A stretch of 64,000 nt of DNA from Mansonella perstans. Its lineage: Eukaryota > Nematoda > Chromadorea > Rhabditida > Onchocercidae. This document shows, in pieces, positions 48,501 through 61,800 of this stretch. Below the pieces are notes generated by a model. That model did not search any database and was not told the origin of the DNA. It saw only the letters and a list, made by a program, of their open reading frames with translations. The translations under genes and the position numbers were made by a program. The stretch is taken from positions 162,591 through 226,590 of the forward strand of contig JBAMDO010000087.1 in the NCBI GenBank assembly GCA_037074765.1, written 5' to 3'. How positions within the stretch are numbered: position 1 is the first letter of the stretch; each line of letters begins with the position of its first letter.

Positions 48501-48501
48501 G
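48398..48501 (+). CDS. Candidate first coding exon of myrf-1 (Asn/Tyr/Ser-rich)
   Basis: After an acceptor-like CTTTTAG (AG at 48396-48397) a frame open over the whole exon reads Tyr, Ser and Asn repeats, then CMAKRRTVYSK, and ends AAAG|GTGTAC in phase 1. Exon 51498-51573 needs exactly phase 1 (G + AG = Glu). The ATG at 48471 is a possible start. A competing model is a mini-exon ATGG at 51435-51438 with a 59-nt intron, giving [13 protein letters not shown]. The choice cannot be made from sequence alone. Confidence 0.3.
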
Positions 48502-51497
48502 GTGTACATTCATTAGTTCATTCATTGATCAGATTGATTGACCTAAATAACATTTGATAATCTTGTTTGTCAGGAGAAGATAGAGGTAAAGGCGGATAAT
48601 TTTTTTTTTTTATCCTTAATGAAAGGATGGAATAAAGGAAAGGTTTTTCTAACCTGTCGTGTTTTTATTGATCATTCAATTTTCTTATGACAGTTATTAT
48701 TAATATTAAATTGGAAGTAGTTTAGTCTCTAGTTCTAATCTGTTTTAACAGAGAAAGACAGAGAAAGTGAGGGAGAGAGCAAATGTATGATTCTCAATGA
48801 CAGAGATTGATGATTTTAAGATTCTTGTTCACTTCCAAATTTTTTTCACTGATGATTGCCTTGACATTAATGAAAATGAAGATGGAAATTAAAAAGATAA
48901 GCTTGTTGGAAAGTCAAATTCAGTGTTTATAAATTGCATGATGATTTTGTTTTTGACACTATTGCGATGCATCCGAGAAGTCGAGAAAGAAAAAGTCATT
49001 CGGATTAAATTTAAATCAAATGGTAGGATATCGATAACTGAGAAAAAAGATTGTCCTTGCAAAGCATTCATAAATATTTGAATTTTTTGATATTTGGAAA
49101 TTTCAATTATCAATTTTTGAAGCAAAGTAAGAAAAACCAGGATGTTTCGGAAGTATGAGAAAGTTTGAAACTATTATTTATTCCTGCATTACTTAATCCT
49201 TTTTTTGCTACATCTTTTCGCTTTCGGGTTGTCCAGTCATTTGGTACATCGATGTGGATCAAAAATTGTAATATGACCACAGTTTGGACGAGAAATTTGT
49301 AACTTTTTGTAATTTTTATCGAAGAGAGAATTTTCTTCATTTTCTGTATGTTAACAAAAATATAATTTGAATGAATCGGTCGTAAACTCATGTGAATGTA
49401 AAATGACCTAGTTTGTTCAATGACCACTGACCGGATCCTTCCATATTTCCGACAATCTTTTTTTTTGTTGTAATACTTGGAACAGGAGAAAATTGTCATA
49501 GAAGGAAGTTGGGACGCATCATTGTCTGTCGATTTATTTCGAAAATTTATCAAATTTTTTAGTTGTAGAAGGAAAAAATGAATTAGAAGAGGTCGATTTA
49601 AATATTGGTTGGACAAATCACTGAAAATGATTATGGGTTTGAAGAGTGTGGGCGAATGAATTACAAAAATTACTACTGGAAATCTTATTTCTCAGAGATA
49701 GTTTTCTCTCTTTCATCGCCCTGAAAATGGATATGGTTCAAGATATGAATTGATAAATAGTTAGATTATTAGTAGATAGCTGTGATGGCGAAGTAACGAA
49801 AAGTATGAGCGACTTGAGTAACTGTACAGAAGCGGGCGTAATAATACTGTGTCAATAATCCGAAGACTGATTGTTGAAAGCGTCAAACATATGTTATCAA
49901 TTAACTGATAATTTTTGGGGAAAAATAATACAACAACGATTCAAGCATTAATTATATCATTAAATTATTAACATATATTTGATTTTGAATTAAAATGAAA
50001 TGAAGAGGAAGAGGGGAAATCAGTTGTTAAGTTGATATTTTTGCTGATAAGTAAACAGTGAATGCGAGAGGAAGAAGGAAGTTTTCGTAAAGTACGAAAC
50101 GAATGTTCAAAGAATTTGAAACAGAAAAGAATAAAACATTCGTAAAGTGTGACGATTGTTTAAAGTTTTGGGAAGCGGAAATTATTTAATTTTTTTCAAT
50201 GAGAAAAATTCAAAAAAAAAAAAAAAAACTAGTTTTTTCTGCTCTAAGACTTATTAGATATCTCGGATTCTTATTGTGAATGATATTACATGTATGAATC
50301 GTGAATTTTGAGCGCAATGTAAATTGTAAATTTATTAGATGTCATAGCTGTGTGCTAATATATGTTATGAATATGAATGTCGTTGACATACATATACATT
50401 GCATACATGTATGACATATATGTAGATGAGTTAGTTATATATATATATATGCATGTATGAAAAAATGTAAAGTTTTATCCGTACTGAATTAGTTTTAGGA
50501 TAGGATAAGAGAACAGAAAAGAGATTTTCTTTCTTTTTTTTTTTCGAGGTTTTTTTAAAGTTGTTACCGCCTGGCACCAAAACGTCGCACTTAAGCACAT
50601 GGGCAAGAAAAGAGGACAGAAAGTAGAGCTAGTTTTGTCTTTTTTTTTTATACTGGTCCACTTTCTCTTCTTTCATATGTTATATACTAATCGCGGATAA
50701 AAGCTTAAGAGAATTTGTAGGTGAAAATGCCATTGAAGACTTCAAGGACTTAGATGTACTTTAAAAATCGCTTATGTTTTCCTGTCATATTTTCCTATTT
50801 CCCTGTTCTTATCATTTTGTAAATATGACAAATCTTTTCATTAATCATAAAAGAGTGGAAATTTTGATAAATTACCATCATTATTTTATATTATTTTTAG
50901 TTCTCTTTTTGCCAGTTAATGCAATAAATTTAGTGTAAGAAAGATAAATCACTCAAAACTATTATATTTCTCTTCTTGAAGCAATATTTTAAAATGATAA
51001 AGTAACAAAGAAAAAGTATTTGTAATGTTTTTTTTTTTTTTTTTTTTTAAATCATATACATACAAATGGATTTCAACCTGTTCATATCTAATTCTGTCGT
51101 GCTAAATTAATTAATAAATTAATTGCTGGATTTACAATGATCATTGTCAGTTGGAATAAAGTGGTCACTGTAACTAGTTGGAGGGATAGCTTTTCAAATA
51201 ATTTTGAAACATAAAATTTGATAGGAGTCTGATTAGCAATATCTTTAACCACGGGATAAATTAAACTGCATCAGCGATGTTAAAAGTATCGTTTAAAAGT
51301 TCATCATTTCACTGTATCTGGCTTCTAATCACATCATTTACCGTAAAACGCATTTTGATGAATGATCGAATAGTTTCGGTTGTGATACGGCTGTGGTTGT
51401 TATCAGTTGTTCTTGAAGGTTGTAAATCCAAGTGATGGGTAGGGTAGTGTAATAATTTTGTCCTTGTTATATTTACTATCTTCGGCTTTTTTTGCAG
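48502..51497 (+). other. Region upstream of the first certain myrf-1 exon
   Basis: Possibly intron 1 of myrf-1. It has TA repeats near 50430-50450, a GC-richer patch at 50567-50615 (TTACCGCCTGGCACC) and a T-run near 51028-51048. A 168-codon antisense frame (49110-49616) is noted separately. Confidence 0.45.
49110..49616 (-). CDS. Antisense hypothetical ORF of 168 codons
   Basis: One uninterrupted frame of 168 codons on the strand opposite myrf-1. That is long for DNA of this composition. It is rich in Lys, Asn, Ser and Ile, with a less biased stretch DVPNDWTTRKRKDVAKKG. No signal peptide, repeats or domain recognised. It may be chance. Confidence 0.18.
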   Translation of the reverse strand: MSNQYLNRPLLIHFFLLQLKNLINFRNKSTDNDASQLPSMTIFSCSKYYNKKKDCRKYGRIRSVVIEQTRSFYIHMSLRPIHSNYIFVNIQKMKKILSSIKITKSYKFLVQTVVILQFLIHIDVPNDWTTRKRKDVAKKGLSNAGINNSFKLSHTSETSWFFLLCFKN

Positions 51498-52830
51498 AGG
51501 ATACGGCGTTTAGTGATCCATTGAGCGATTATACGGGTGATTTCGATATTGTACGATTTTTGGACGAGAACAGGTGATCCTTTCATTTCACGTTTATCAT
51601 ATCAAATTTCTAAAATGTTGAATATTATTAATCAAATTTAACAATGAAGTCTAACATTTTTCCAAATTCTCTATGATTATCCTTCAAAAAGATTATTTTG
51701 AATAAAAGGTAGAGGAAGCAGTTAAGACAAAAAATAAATAATAGCCAAGAAAAAAAAACCTTGGAAAGGTCGGAATATATGAGTTTATTTTTCGGTCTTG
51801 CTGGGATGGTAAGTGCAACTTGATGCTATCAATTAGAAAATATGAATAATAACTTGAAAAAGGTGGTATTTGTCAACTAAAATTTAATTTGATCAGAACT
51901 TGCAACTTTTAAGGATTTCTTGAAATTGCTGTCGATCGTTTCAACGATTGCCCTTTTTGTTATAATAATTGCTGTTGACATTTTATCTATCCCAAGTATA
52001 ATAATGATTTTAAACTTTCCTAATCAGACATTTTCCATTTCATTAATATCACATGGAAATTTAGCGCTAATTACGGGAATTAAAAAATGATTTAGGAATA
52101 GGCAGAGGGAAGATAGAAAAGTGGAAAAGGGAAGTATGAGTGATGCGCTGTTAAATTATAATATAAACATTTCATATCTAGAAAATTTTTCACAAAAATT
52201 TGAAATCATTTGCTCCATTAAGGGGAAAAATCTTTTGATTGAGTAAATTAGCATCGGTGTTGAGGGAAAAGTTTGTCACCTTCGAGTCATCAAATCATTT
52301 TGGTGTTATGTCATAAATAGCGTGGCTAATTAAAAAAAGCAAGTGGACTTGTCGCATAATTTTAATCATCTTTCACATGTTTATTAATCATTTCTCATAT
52401 CTTAATGATGAACTTTTCTTTGAACTTAAAAAATTCGTTCACTAAATGTTAAATAGTGCGTATGTGCTCTTTTCGCTGCTGGTGGTCTTCTGTATGATTG
52501 TTTTCACGAAAATAAAAAAGTACATTAATTAATATACTTGAATAATTTTTTGATCTAAATTTTGAACTGTTCCTTCAATTCAAAATTTAATTTAACAATT
52601 GTACTTTTTTTTTGTTACTGTTATCACTCCCATCATTAGGATCAAAAAGGACTATAGTTTTGTAGTACTGTAGTTTTGCAGTACACCGATTGATAGCCCT
52701 GTGGCAGACACTACTCGGTTCATCTCGCAACAGGTACAAGGTCATCATCATCATCATCACCATCATCATCACCATCATCATCAGCAGCAGCAGCAGCAAC
52801 AACAACAACAACAGCAACAACAACAACAGC

Positions 52831-52879
<49 letters not shown>

Positions 52880-55800
52880 GCAACAATCGCAACAACATCA
52901 TTATCAGCAGCAGCAGCAACATCACCCACCATTGCCGCAATCCCATCAAAACATCACAACTGTTGCAATTTCCGAAGCGGCCAACAAAATGATGTATCAG
53001 AATCCAGGCAGGTAAGAGCGTTGCTTTGAGATATCTTTCCAGAATAAGTTAATAATCGCATTTCCTAGTAAAAAATTTTTTTAAATTACCAACTGTGAGT
53101 TGTTTCAAGTTGCCATTTAAATTTTTAGCGTAAATTTTGTTTCAGACTATGTGTATTATAGTTGAGTGAGCATAAAAATATACTAAATAGTTTTAAATTA
53201 AATTTTCTCAGATATAAGTCCGTCAAATTAAATTTTCTTATAAGGTAAAACAAATAAAAGAATAATATATCAATGGTTTTTTGTAAGGCAAAATGTCCAA
53301 ATTGAGGATAGCTGTAATCATTTACTGTAAAAATGGGGTTTATCAGCAAAATTAGTCTGCAAACTATGAAATGTTTGTTTGAAATCGTTGGTGTAAAGTA
53401 TAAAGAAAGTAAATTTATCTGAAAATTACTTAATGGAGAAAGCGGGTAAAGAAATGCATAGACGACATGATTATAAAAATAATTCGGAATTTAATAATTA
53501 AAACTGAGAGTGTCACATTGACTTAACACTATTGTAATTTTAATAAACTCAGTGATAGTAAGTAGTAGTGTATTGGTGGTGATATTGGGACAGCTATATC
53601 AGATAAATGTAACAGTTGTAAAATGTTGGCAAATAAAAAGAAAGAGAAGTTTAGAAGATTTCCTGCGATTTAATTCGACAATTTTGTTTGAATTTGTCAT
53701 TTCACAGGATTTTGTAGAATTTATAGGAATGATAAAATTAATTCCATTTATTTTCATCAAATTATTCAGTAATGTTGTCTCAGGAGAGGAATAGAAAGTG
53801 TTGCAATAATTAATTATTCCATTGGCATATCCATCTAAGCAAAAAAGAAAATAGCTAAACGAAAAATAAAGAAAAGAAATGAGAAAAAAAGAAAGAAAGA
53901 AAGGAAGAAAGAAGAAGATAGAGCTGATTTTAGTAAATTTATGGAATAATGTGGGTGGGTACTATCGGATTTCTGCCTTTTTTTCTTTCGCCATCAAGCT
54001 TCAAAAATCTTTTAAACACTAACTGCTAACTGATTCATTTGAAATGTTTCGAAATGGTGAGCCATATCGGCATGATCAACTGTTGCATTTATTTATTATC
54101 AAATGACCATTCCCGTTGTCGCGTTGTACACCCGCTCGTACATCCTTTTTTTTTTTTTTTTTTCGAAAGTAGATGGGCAGTGGTTCCTGGCACTAACCGA
54201 AACCATCTCTTCTTCATCCATTCTATTTTTTCGTTTATTTACATTGATTAATTCATTGATAATTTACTTCTACATTAGTGCCTTGTTTACATGTGATAGA
54301 TGATCATTCAAATATAATTTTTTCATTAAAATTAATACTTTCACACTGACAAATGTTGCATTGTGTTTTTTGTGATTAGTGAAGTTTGAAATAAAAGTGA
54401 GCATTTCTATGAAGCCGGAAGTAGTTCATAAATCTAGTATATTTTTCATCTTCTGATCTATTGATCTGTGATTCAGCCTGCTAAATTAGTAAATTAAACT
54501 AGACAGTTTAAGTTTATTTAAATAATTTATAAAACAAACTATTTTTTGAAAGTTAATGGATTTAAGTCTAAACAAATTGGGCAACTTTTATTGTCCAAAT
54601 AAAGGAGTCAATTTTTGGTAATAGATTTAAATTTAAATTTTGCTGTTTTAAAAACCATTGTTGTTCATAATGTGATTTTACTGGTTAGTTTGAAGGACTA
54701 TTCAGCCTATTTCAGGTTACCTGACAGTCCACCAATCACGGATATCTCAGGCGCTGGTTCATCGGGCTCACCGAGCTCTACGTCAGATTCTCCTTATTCG
54801 CCCGACAATTACCAGAACTATCAGCGTAAGATTAAACTTTTCGTGCACTTTTGGTTTTTTTTTTTTTTAGATTGAATCTAAATTTTTAACGGGAAATAAA
54901 ATGGTTGAATGAATTTTTAAATGATGAAGAGAATGCTGGATTAGTTATGGAATTTAAATGTTTTGAACACCAGCGAAGTTCCATCTCATAATTACACCCT
55001 TGATCACTCTCCTTCCCTTATGAAAATATCGTGATTTCATTCATCCAATTATCTAATCGAATCAGCTTTTGTTGATAGTTGTCTTGCCAAAAAGTGGGCA
55101 AAGTTTTTGCTTGAGCTTGAAAAAGATAACATTGTATTATCGTACTAAGAACCAAACTGATATCAATGAACATTCGTAACAAACAGTTTCATTTTGGCTG
55201 TAAAAATTTTGTAACATTTTGAATATTACCAAAGAAAAGATGAACTATTTGAAAAACCAATGAAACGAGACGACAAATTTTGTTTTTTTATAATTAAAAT
55301 GCCACTTTGAAATGTAATAAGAGGAGAACAGAGGACTACAATTCATGATTTTTGAAAGAGTTGTTGAAAAGCAAATAGTGACAATTTTCTAGAGCGTAAA
55401 AAGGATGAAGTGGTGACCTTCTCTCGTTCTTTCATTAGTTCAAATACAAAATGACCTTTTCCGTCTCGTGTAACCCAAGTATTACGAGACAGTTTTCATA
55501 GAGAAGAAAAGTGAAGAGTTTTTTCTATCAAATGTATTTTACTTACATTAAAGCAAATGAAAATAAATATCTGTATACATATTGTATATGTGCACAGATA
55601 TGAGTGTGTACCATATTTACTCTCAGAGATATTCAGTCAGATTTTCTTTTTCCAAAAGATTTTTTTCATTTTTTAATAAGTGGGCGTTGCATATTATAAA
55701 GAAAGAATAGACTATTTTTTAGGATGGATTTGAATTTATCTCACATCTTCATGCTTTCTTTTATTAAAGTTAGATATATAATTTGTAAAAGCAAACGATA

Positions 55801-58800
55801 AATTCATCTTTCAACGATCAGAGATGTAAACGTATTCTCATGTTGTAATAGCTTTTGTAATTGCGCACTGTAATTGCACATTGCATGAAGTAATAAAAAG
55901 AAATTTCAAGTTATCCATGGTACTCAGAATGGCAATGGCCTGATTCTCGGTGTACGTCCCGATCTAGCGACACATATGTTGGTGCCGCAAGAGCTTTTGC
56001 AACAGAATCATCTTGGTAACCGTATATTGCAGCATGTTTTACCATCACCACAGTCCGATTTCATCAGTAGTAATGGTGGATATCCGCCGCAGTCAACGGC
56101 TTCTTCACTACCTCAGGCATTCATTTTTTAATTTCATCTGACAATACAAAGGAGAAAAATTGATTATTTTTTTAATTTTATGAAGTATGTTGGCAATTTT
56201 CAGGATTTCAAAATCTTTTTGCAAATTGTCTAAAATTTTTTAGGTTTCACCACCAACGGTTAACATGCGACCGGTTAATAGTGGTTATTTGATCCAGAAT
56301 AATGACTATCAAATGGATCCCTATAATAATGTGATCAATACCGCAACTAATGATGGTAATGGTTCGAACTCACAAAGTGATGGCCAAATAAGTCGTAAAC
56401 GTTTGCGATCAGAACAGCAACCTCAGCCACCACCACAACCAGCACCACCACCACCAGCACCACCGCAACCGACACAACAGCAGCAACAACAACCGCATAA
56501 TCCGATACCAACCAGTGTGAAAAGTGAGCCGCAGAAGGTAGATTTGTTGTTATATAATTTTTTATAAGTTTGAAAAAAAGCTAGTAGAACGGTTGCTCCA
56601 CTGCTAAATTTTTGAAAAAATTCCAAAGGTTAATTCTTAAAAGTGATTGCTAAAAATTCATGAATTATGAAATTGAAGAGAATTCTCACTTTTAAAGTGA
56701 GAATTATACTAAAATAGGTTGGAGATAATGCAATGGTCGAAACTCCTGTTTATACATATCGAATATATATATGTAGATGTTCAGTTCATACTGCAGTTGT
56801 TATCCAATCTTAGTTACTTTTGGCTACTGTGATCATACCGTGTAGTGCAATCATAAGTTTTGCATTGAGTTATAGCTCATCGCATGTCGTTTTATTTTCA
56901 CTCAGCTCAAGTGCAAAAAATTAGTTTATAGTTGAACTATATGTAGTAAAGATGTCACTTATCCATTTTCATCGAAAATTTAAGATTTTTATTGTAAATC
57001 AAAAATTTTTCAAATGTATGTGCATGATGTTTACACTCCTTCTCATTCCCATATTTCTTTTCAGGTATTCCCGTTACCCAGTCAGCTTACAGTGATATCA
57101 TCGCCAGTAACTACATTGGAAGATTTTGACGACAATTTCCATCAGCAAGCAATCAAATTTGCAGCATTCAACGAGGAACATTGGGCTACCTTGTACGATA
57201 TTAACCAAAGACCGTTGCATCAACTAGAAATGCATGTTGTGGCGGATAAAGGATTCAATTACAGTACTATGGATAATTGTTTCGTAAATCAGAAGAAAAA
57301 CCACTTCCAGGTTTGAATTTCACGTTATTAATGGCTTCACTATGATAACGAACAAATTCTTTGTTCAAAAATTGAAATGGTTTTTTAGTCCAGTTATTAA
57401 AAGTGTTTTCCGGATAGTTCGATAACACTACGGAAAATTAAATATATTTTTCTTGCAGATTTCTGTACACATCGAGGCAATCGACAATCATCCTCCAAAT
57501 TTTGTTAAAATAGGTAACGAATTAAAAATGGTGAAAGAATTTAAGTTGGCATTTTGTGGTGTAAAAAGTGAAATGCCAACATCAGAGATACAAATCAAGC
57601 AGTCAACAACGGACAGGAGGCCAGTACCACATGATCCCGTGTCGTAAGTTTTTTCGTTTTTTTACAAAGCTATGATAAAATTAAGACACTACACCATTAA
57701 ATTATGTTGATAGAAAATAGTTTTACTCTTAAAATGATTGTATGCTTGTTTTTCAACACTTTAACCTTCTATTCTGCATATGTTCATGAATTCATGAAAT
57801 TATAAGTAAGAATTCCAAGCTTATCCAAGCATTTAGCTCTAATTCTTTTCTGCAGGCTTGAAATTCATGAACGACGCATGACAAAAGTGACCGTACCGAG
57901 ATTGCATTTCTCTGAAACAACAATGAACAATCAGCGTAAAAATGGTCGTCCAAATCCTGATCAGAAATACTTCCTACTTGTTGTACGTTTGATTGCGTGC
58001 ACTGCCGATGGGCATGATGCCATTGTTCAGGCTTATCAATCCGAGAAAGTAATTGTTCGAGTAAGCTTTGTTGCGATTTTTTACTGCTTCGAAAAATTTA
58101 GATATTTTTTCATTAATTGATTACAAATGAGGAAATGAGCAGGAAATATTAACAGTCAAAAAATTAAACGGAATACTGATTTACAACTTAGATTTGGTAA
58201 TCGCGGTAAGCAAAAAAATCAATCGCTGAAAATAAATTTTTTACTGCAAACATGTAAAAAAAAATTAATGAAATTTCAAAATTAATTTATTTTTACTTGT
58301 ATTATTGCAGGCTTCAAATCCAGGTCAGTTTGAACCACCAGATTCGGATGCCACTTGGCAGAAGAATGGTTCAACTTTATATTATAATAGTGGTTCGGTA
58401 GCAATTGGCACTGATCGAGCTGTTGCACCTCTAACTGTTGGTGGTGACATCTATTGCTCTGGAATTGTGCATCGACCTTCTGATCGTCGAATGAAGGAAC
58501 AAATCCATGAGGTTCATTTATCGATCTTGTTTTTTTTTTTCTTTGTCTTTTATTAAGGTTATCATAATCAGTTTGAAGCATATGGCAGTAGTTTACTTTC
58601 GATATTTCTTAAAGTAACAGTTTACTACCTTAAAAGGTAGTAACCTTTTAAGAGCTGGAAAAAGCTTTTTTAAAGAAACTTGAAACTTTTTAAATAAAAT
58701 TTGCATAGGTGGATACTAAAAGCGCCTTGTCTCATCTTGCCCAAATTCGTGTTGTTGGCTATTCGTACAAACCCGAAATAGCGTTAAAATGGGGTCTATC

Positions 58801-61800
58801 GGAAGAGAATCGTCATAGAGTCGGTGTTATTGCCCAGGAGTTGGCTGAGATTTTACCCGATGCCGTGACTGATAATGGAGACTTCTTACAGGTATGCGTG
58901 TTTTTCTGGAAATTTCTTCAAAGCTATAAATTTCATAATATTGTTCCAGTCTTTCCAAAATTTTCTGCAGTGAAAAACAGTATGCAGTTATTTCCAGAAT
59001 ATAGGTCATAATATGTCTTTAGCCGTGAAAGGGTAAATTTAGTAACTAAAATTTTAAGTCTTTTTCTATTAAATTTGGTTCAATTTTTAGGTTGATGACT
59101 CAAGGATATTCTACGAAACGGTTGCAGCAGCAACTGAACTTTGCCGCCTTACAGGAAATTTGGAGCACAAAATTGAAGCTGTTGAAAAGTTATCTCACAA
59201 ATTGGCTAGATTACATCGACGAAAAAATAAGGATGTTGGTAGCTTAGCAAGTGGTCTAAGTGACCTTGGATTCTCGGATAAAACAAGCTTCATGTCGTCA
59301 CACACATCACTTGCTTCTATCGCTCCATCTTGTGTTTCACGTGACAAATGTCATCGTAGGCATGTGCTTTTTTTCAAGAATTCTGATTTTTTTTTTTTTT
59401 GAAAAGACAAAATTTAAGGTGAAAAGTCGTTAAAAATTCTGGAAGTAACTAAAGTTGTAACACATACACTAACCGTTGTTTAGCTGTTATTTTTGAATAC
59501 TTGCAAACGCTTTCTTGAAATTTTGAACCTTCATTTTTGAATTTTTTGAAGTAATTATTATTACTTTATAGCAATAATAAGGAGCGGAGTAGAAGCCGAG
59601 AACATTGGCATTGCAGAAATCCATCTTGTCATCGCGTAGAACCTTCACTCTGTAGTTCGAAAGTAACACAGGGGACAGTTGTCATTCTTGTCGGAATAAT
59701 GGCTATTTGGTAATTTTTTGGTCTTGTACTGTTTTTTAAGTGAAATGCGGTTAAAAACGGTATGCAAATCTTAAATGGCAGCCGAATTATTTTGCTTTAG
59801 TGTTAAATTTAAAATTTTCTTGAAATTATTTCAGTCGTAGATATCGCACTAAAATATGCTTTTTCTAAACACTAATTTGTTAATTGGATTATGTCGAGAT
59901 TATGGATTTGTTGTTATGAAATTCAGCAATTACAAAATTCAAAATTAATTTAGAAATTTGAAAATTGATTATTACCTTTGCTTTATAGCTTAATAGCAAT
60001 GTCAACATTGTATGTATTGGACTGGCATAATCGAACATTTGGTTATCATAAACGTCCATATATCTTTGAAAGTACTACTGCTATTAAACCACTGGTGGAA
60101 CAAGGTGGTGAAATTGGTGAAATTGTCCAAGTTCACAATAAACTTGGACTTTGGAAGCCACCAATCCAACCGTATGCACCACCTTTAAGTATTTCATGCG
60201 ATCATATGTATTGTCATATGTTTTGTTGCATGGAGCGTGATGAATATAACGTACCAAATGATAATGCTGTTGATAAGGTAAAGTCTTAGTTTTTTGTCAA
60301 GTTAATTTCACGTTTCAAGAAAGAGTTAAGTGGCTGTTAAAACCAATTCACTCTAAAGTTGAGATTTTAATCAAGCTGCTTTGCAGACTTTGTTTAACAT
60401 CTATCAAGTCACTTTTTTCACTGCCTTAAATAATTTCGAAGTTTCTATTTCTTTGGAGAAAAGAAGTGGAAGTTAGGAAGAATTGATCATAACTTTATCC
60501 GTGTACCATCATCCATGCTGTGTTATGTTTAATTATTGTACAGATTTACCGGTAGGAGCTTGTTTGCATGGCTGACTTTCCGTCAACAAAAATATCAGTG
60601 TAGCAGATAGTTCTCGAACAGATTTTTGTGATTGTTAAAATTTGCTTTTCCTTCGATAAAAAAGTACGCAAACTTTTTTTCAGGAGCAGCAAACAGTTTT
60701 AACTCTGTCGCAGCAGCAATCATTATTAAAAATCAAAAATAATGCGGAAAACCGGGCATTACCTCTCAATAGACGAGACGTTTTTTCATCACTAGCATTG
60801 GATATTACCATTCAAATACTGGATTTCAATGTAACCATCGATGGTCGATATTGTATAAATGGTAGTTGTAAACCACGTCGTGGTCTCTACACCCTTTATG
60901 TACCCATTTCACCGACTATGCCAACTGTTCCATTGGAAATTAAATTTGAGTAAGTTTTACTCAGTAAATATAAATATTCTCAATACATAGTTGTAAAACA
61001 ATTGCAAAAAGTTTTTGTTTTCCGACATCGCTTCAAGCTTGGCATTTCTGATGGATTAGGTTAAATTGGTGTTTTATTTTGTGAAATTATTTGAACGATC
61101 TTTGTTTACTCTTAATACTGTTCATAACTCTTTTGCGGGAGAATGCTGTGGCTGATGAATTGAGGTTAGGTTGATTAAAGGTTCTTTTCCTGCTCTTCTA
61201 AGACGAAATAAATAAAGTATCCCACGAAGTCTTTTTCAGCAAAAAAAATAAGGTTGGAATTTTATCAGATTATTTTACAAGGTTAATTTGTTTAAGCTCA
61301 AAAACATCTCCGTAATTCTTATTCTCTTTAACTATACTGACCAATAGACAGGCTCGATAGTGGCCTTAAAAAATCGTTTCTTTTTTTTTTTTTTTAAATA
61401 AAGTAGTTTAAATTTATGTTATTTTACAAATTGTTGTAAATCCAACTGTTCAATGTTAAATTTTAGTGTTGGTGATAGCGGTAATTATATCGATAACTGT
61501 GGTAGTTTGCGAGATTTTGATCAAAAACCGTGTAATGATGAACATGTTATTAGGACCGATCTTGGGAAACAACCAGTCGTACAAAAGGTATTTTTCAATT
61601 GAAGTTCCACATTTTAAACTTAATACTTGATTTATGTATATAAGGATAAACTATTCGCGTACTTACTGTCATTATTTACAAGCTGTCGTTTTATTAAAAA
61701 ATTTTCTTTAGATAATTCCTAAAACAAAGGAAAAATTTTTTAATATGCCAGTTATATGACCTTTTACTTTGCAGATAGTAGAAGGAATTTATGAACTACC

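Noticed and set aside
52587..52992. Leu-, Val-, Asn- and Ser-rich frames around the His/Gln tract
   Set aside because: They are other-frame or antisense readings of the CAN repeat; only the His/Gln frame joins flanking MYRF exons.
58622..58643. Possible let-7-like small RNA in the inverted repeat
   Set aside because: Only a short GGTAGT word is shared, and the stem is 10 bp with a 2-nt loop, far too small for a miRNA precursor.
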